Assembly: GCF_010093535.1 (NCBI RefSeq)
Contig: NW_022985221.1
Coordinates: 62,001-126,000 of the forward strand
DNA from: Lindgomyces ingoldianus
Taxonomy: Eukaryota; Ascomycota; Dothideomycetes; Pleosporales; Lindgomycetaceae
DNA length: 64,000 bases
Reading direction: 5' to 3'
The position numbers were made by a program, and so were the translations under genes. Positions 59,742 to 64,000 of this stretch are shown here, in pieces (position 1 is the stretch's first letter; every line of letters begins with the position of its first letter). Under the pieces are notes generated by a model. That model saw only the letters and a list, made by a program, of their open reading frames with translations, was not told the DNA's origin and ran no database searches.

Positions 59742-60869
59742 ACAGCTTTGCAGCCTCTTACGGAAACGGAAACCAGCCAACATTAATTAGCACCGCCGCT
59801 GATTTGCCCGAAACAGTCCTCAGTAAGCCTTGAATCTTTGATGAATAAATTGCTTTAAGAACTGCATAAGATCATCAGGTTTAGTAGGTGTTACAGCGTT
59901 GTCGGAAGTTGTGCACAATTTTTGAGTTCAGGGTTTGGAAGTTCGCAGTGTGGTTCGTTTCCCTACTTGCAGTCCAAGTTTCATTTGTATCGTAGGCATG
60001 GTTGCAAACTTATGACTTCGTTAAGTTAGCTTCCTAATGCCCGACACCCTGAGCTTGATCTCTCCGACAGGCAGCGGCTGAGGCTGGCCAAATTCGAGAG
60101 GTGTCGGGTCGTATCAGTCGAGGAAGTCATTCTGGCCAAGAACAACAACTAAAAGCACTGCGTGCGATATAATCACATGAACATATAAATGGTGCGAGAA
60201 TTGTCCCGCACCGAGCACACCCTTCCAGGCTGGCGCACACTGACACCACGTCTTTAACATTAGGTATGTTCTCCAGGTCAAGCTCCTCTTCGTCTGGCTC
60301 TACTTAAAAATCACTGCATATCTTAGCCATAATAAGTAACCTTTGTGCGTATGTAGTCTACGACAGGATTTTCTTAACTTGGTTGTTTTCTCTGCTTGGG
60401 TGACTTTATATTCTGTAGATAACTTGCGTGTGAGCACCATTGAACGCGGTGGAATCTCTTTAGGATGTGATTTAACTTCTTGGGGGTCCCACCCCTCCCA
60501 CTTGGATGTTGAAACACAATACACGGTAGAGCTACACGAGCGTGATTCACTTGTGATGGCAAAGATTGAATGATTATAGAACACAACATGAGCGCTCTGG
60601 ATTGATTGATGTGAGTACTAAAAATTTAAAATCAGACTCATATTGTGCTCTTTTAAAACACTGATACTGAACAGAGATGCACGGGAGGTATTAAACTGTG
60701 GTCTTCTGGCGGTGAGTATTTTGCATGTATTTGGCGCACCTCAATGCTTCGGCCTGAGGTTATACCTTTCATTCTGCCTTCGATTATATGCTTCATGCTT
60801 TACGGTCGCCTCGCCATCTTCGTAGCGGCTTGGTGCCTGTCCAGCAGAGGGAACCGCCGCACCTGACTC
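59742..60869. other. AT-rich spacer between tRNA and the T5orf172 gene
   Basis: No gene supported. Short overlapping frames at 60300-60590 on both strands have no domain. The right part is probably the 3' UTR of the minus-strand gene. Confidence 0.5.
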
Positions 60870-62885
60870 CTATGGCAATGGTTCGCAAATCTCTTGAAGA
60901 CTCAACCTAGCATCGTGCGTAAGCATCCATCTTCCGTTCAAGCCCTTTTCATATGGGTGCTTATTGATCCACGATATCCACTTGTCGATAACTTTGTCGA
61001 AATGCTCTACTGGACCTTCAAACCACTCACGGTGGTGTTTAAGCTGACTCCTCGTCCTACATGTAACACAACTTATTTGCCTTCGCCATCCTTTGAGTTC
61101 CGTGTGTATGAGCTTTTCGACCCTTTTGGCATGAGGTATCTGAAAATCCCGAGTAATCGGATCATAGCAATATGTACGCTGACACCCGGCATTCCATTCT
61201 TTCAACCTTTGGCTCAAGCTACTTCCAGTGGTTCCTATTTTTCGGATACTGGTATTGCTCTTGTGTAAAAATGCGTATATGTAACCATCTTTTTCTTCGG
61301 TTGACGTCAGCATATTCCACACGACCTCCTGGATGGCATGGCTAACATCTTTATTTTTCCAACATTCCGGTTGCCACTCCTCGACACCTGAAATCGGGTA
61401 TGAGTCATTACGTTTAAGCGTTGGTCTCGGAATAGAGAGTTGAGAATAACTAGTCTCGCTTGAGTCGGATGTCGGATCACGCTTAGGTTTGACTGGAACC
61501 GAAATTGCCTTCACCCAGTCATAGAATTCTTCGGCACCAATGGTTGGAAATCCTAAGTCCTGCGAGCCGGACTGGGCTTCTGACCACCGTTTCAGAAATC
61601 CCTTAAGCGTTCCCAATCTCTCTTTGTCTGTAGTTTCATAGCAATGGTACCAGCATTTTCTCGCCAGTAGAATAGATTCGATATCTTTAACGAAGTCGTC
61701 AAATCTTCCTTGTGTAACGTGCTCTCGAAGATTGCGTAGCGTTAAGGAATGATCTTCTAGGGGTTTATTTGCTTTAGAAACCCAACGGGGCTTTTTGAGG
61801 CATCTAGCATGCGGCGGTCTTACTTTCAATGCCACGCATCGCCTATCATCGTCTTTGAGCCTATCCAGGAACGTGTAGGGGATTATCTGGTCCAGTATAT
61901 TATTTCTTGCGGTTTTTTTTGACTCCATTGTAGCTGAGTCCGCCGTAGTTTTAGGCTTATTGTGGACGGTTTCTACTTGTTCAGCCTCTTTATTATTTAG
62001 TTCCGCGTTCTCCTTCTTCACCATCTCCTGGACTTGCAGATTATTTGTATCATCGAAAGGATCCTCTTTAATAGCTTGGCCGCTATATACTGAGGATTCT
62101 GTATTGCTTTCAATTTGGGTTTCGTTCGCCGCGTTCTGCAGGAGTGGTTCTGTGGTTTCTTCAAGAAGGGCATTCGCACCTAATTCAAACAATCAAACTC
62201 AGTTTTAGCAATTTCCTTGAAAGGCTATGAAAATCTGGCACATACTGTTCGGGTGGAGCGTAGCCTGGTCTAGGAATGTCAACCTCCTAGCCCCTGGAAA
62301 GTAACTTCCTCGTCTAGTTTCGGTGCTATTGCCATCATCTAGTTCCTCGCCATTAAGATATTGCGCCCTACTTCTTGCTGCTACTGTACGAGATCTCACA
62401 TTCCATGGTGATTCCTCTTCTTGGTGTCTTCCGCCGTCGGGAAAGACTGTTTTGCTTGGTGGGGTCAATGGTGTATTCCCGTCAGAATATTCTTCTGACG
62501 AGGATGAGGTGCCACTTTCGGGGGTTGGCAATAGCATAGGTGACGAAAAATCCTGGACGGCATGTCTGAAAGCTTGGGAATTTCTGTTTATTGAGGCTTC
62601 TGGGGTATTGGGAACCTGTTGCTCAATAGGACCAATAAAAGCAGGAACCTCCTCCCTTTGCCCTTGAACTGTTGTTTCTAGGTTGTCCAAGGGAATTGGA
62701 TTTTCGGCGAAAGGAGGCCGAGAGCCATTATTTGGATGAACATTGTCGCTTGTCGATGGCTCTGAATCGTTCGAACGGTCATGTTCAAGTTTGGACGTGG
62801 GTATGCTTCTCGCTTGATGGAAGAAGCGCCTGTATAGCAGAAGAGTGACGACTCTGAAAAGGATGTATAGAACAACGGTAGGCAT
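60870..62885 (-). CDS. Membrane-anchored T5orf172/DUF1766 (GIY-YIG-like, Mug113-type) protein
   Basis: Exons 62885-62246 and 62179-60870 encode 649 residues. The intron (62180-62245, GTATGT...TAG) splits a Ser codon and joins HPN-S-ANALLEE. The N-terminus is a clear membrane segment (VVLYILFRVVTLLLY, residues 4-18). A long Ser/Glu/Asn-rich disordered region follows. The C-terminal domain (about 512-610) opens with GYIYAF and continues SIRKIGTT, RLKEWN, RVEKLIHTEL, CRTRSQLKHHREWFEG and DKWISWI. This is the T5orf172/DUF1766 family found in phage T5 and in fungi (S. pombe mug113), related to GIY-YIG nucleases. Catalysis is predicted, not shown. The frame is intact although both flanks are degraded, so it may be under selection or a recent arrival. 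Codon use is more AT-tolerant than in the left-hand genes. Confidence 0.88.
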
Positions 62886-63791
62886 TTTCTCACTGATATT
62901 TCAAATCTCGTAGAGATAGCCTACGGGATGAAGATATGAATATATAATATATCCTACGGACCGACGCTCGAAAGATGCAGCAAGGACCTATACCCCTGCA
63001 TCAGCCCTGGTGTGTTCTATGTAGGAGACGTAGCATGGATCCGATGCGTCTTTATTAATTGGACAAGATACGAGCGGGGCGTGCGTTAGATTTATTTGTC
63101 GTACTTGTGGAAGACCAACGTCCAAATGCTACGTCTAAAGCTGGCTGAAAGGTAGCGTATACTACTTCACAGGTTTTAAACTATACGATCATGTCTCCTG
63201 AGCCGTCCGAAAGAAGGGTGGAGGTTGGAAAGCAGGTAGATAGCTGGAGGCTGGACATTGGGGAGGCTGGATGCCAAGGACTACGCCGCATTTTATTTTA
63301 GCAACTGCACCTGCTAATAATGGACAACTGCGCCGGCGTCAAGGATTCATAGATAGGCTGAGAGGAAGAGGAAGGAAGAAAGGGTAGAAAGGACCGGGTC
63401 AAAGATTGTGGGGTCATAGCTGATGGTTGGTACAGACCAAAAATCGGTGCGGGGCTGAATGAAATCGCTAGGTGAACTGAGAACGCGGAAATATATGCTC
63501 AGGCCAAGGGTGCAATGCCTTGAAGAACTCAGTACGAGTGACCAAGCTCACAGAAGTCATTAATTCCATGTTCAAATGACACAAAGGTGTTGAGGTATGC
63601 TGCGTTTTTCTCAGTGGCTTTGACGTCCAGGATCTGGATGCAGATACTAGCCACTGTCACAGATTTACAAGAGGACGGACATTACAAGGAATCATTGCGC
63701 CATACGAGGTCAGGTTTCAAGATAAGGATTAGATGTACTGAGGGTGTAAGATTCGGAATTGTACGAAACTTGCAGCCGTAGCGGGGATTAA
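62886..63791. other. Intergenic region right of the T5orf172 gene
   Basis: Promoter side of the T5orf172 gene. There is no supported gene; the plus-strand frame 63587-63781 shows no domain. Confidence 0.5.
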
Positions 63792-64000
63792 TCGACGTAT
63801 CTCGTCCAGTGCCAGCACCTCGCATTCCGTTTCGATGGGTACGAGGATGTCCAGCGCAGCGAAGCACAAAAGAAAATTGCGGAGAAGACCTCGCGCATTG
63901 TCTTCTGGTATATTCGGCATCAGCGTACTGTTGATCTGCGGCGAAGGCAAAGAGCACTCAAGCGGCTGCAGGAAGAGATAGTAAAGGAGGGAAACGACCT
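63792..64000 (+). CDS. Possible partial coding region running off the right edge
   Basis: After a TAA at 63789 a plus-strand frame stays open to the window end (69 codons) and has protein-like content: HLAFRFDGYEDVQRSEAQKK, RIVFWYIRHQ, RRRQRALKRLQEEIVKEG. It looks like a basic amphipathic helical region. There is no ATG, so if real this is an internal or first spliced exon; AG sites near 63811 and 63817 could be acceptors. Open minus-strand frames overlap it and cannot be excluded. Family not recognised. Confidence 0.35.

Overview
This is nuclear DNA of a filamentous ascomycete (Pezizomycotina). The evidence is short introns (about 46-190 bases) with GT...AG ends and CTAAC/CTGAC-type branch points, and orthologues typical of these fungi: a Leu5-type CoA carrier, a UPF3 with an extra RRM, a Sit4-type phosphatase with a long insertion, an Ime2-type kinase, Nar1 and a family-25 glycosyltransferase. 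I could not assign a genus. Every gene model here was spliced by hand.

Left part (1-48.4 kb) is gene-bearing euchromatin. In order: the 3' end of a coiled-coil, probably kinesin, gene (+); an F-box-type protein (+); a 1714-residue WD40 scaffold with five exons (-); a 144-residue conserved-looking acidic/basic protein (-); a METTL4-like MT-A70 methyltransferase (-); Leu5 (+); UPF3 (-); Sit4/PP6 phosphatase (+); a Ras GTPase-ankyrin-kinase fusion (+); an Ime2/MAK-type kinase (+); Nar1 (-); and a Golgi-type GT25 (+). METTL4/LEU5, UPF3/SIT4 and NAR1/GT25 are divergent pairs sharing 0.4-0.7 kb promoters. Three unusually long gene-free stretches (10.1-14.1, 14.5-19.6 and 32.1-39.9 kb) lie upstream of the WD40, small-protein and Ime2 genes.

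Right part (48.4-64 kb) is a degraded compartment. It holds a broken Rhs/TcC-like (insecticidal toxin complex family) gene and a phosphotransferase (AIM9-like) pseudogene with TGG-to-TAG stops of the kind RIP makes. It also holds a short orphan coding-like exon, an intron-containing tRNA-Leu, an apparently intact membrane-anchored T5orf172/DUF1766 nuclease-like gene, and a possible gene start at the right edge.

The most unusual item is the single polypeptide at 29265-32106, which joins a complete Ras-type GTPase domain, about seven ankyrin repeats and a catalytically complete protein kinase. It looks like a one-protein switch-scaffold-kinase module. Other points of interest are two tandem uORFs upstream of LEU5, linked to each other and to the main ATG by ATGA stop/start overlaps, and the remnant of a probably horizontally acquired Tc-toxin-type gene.
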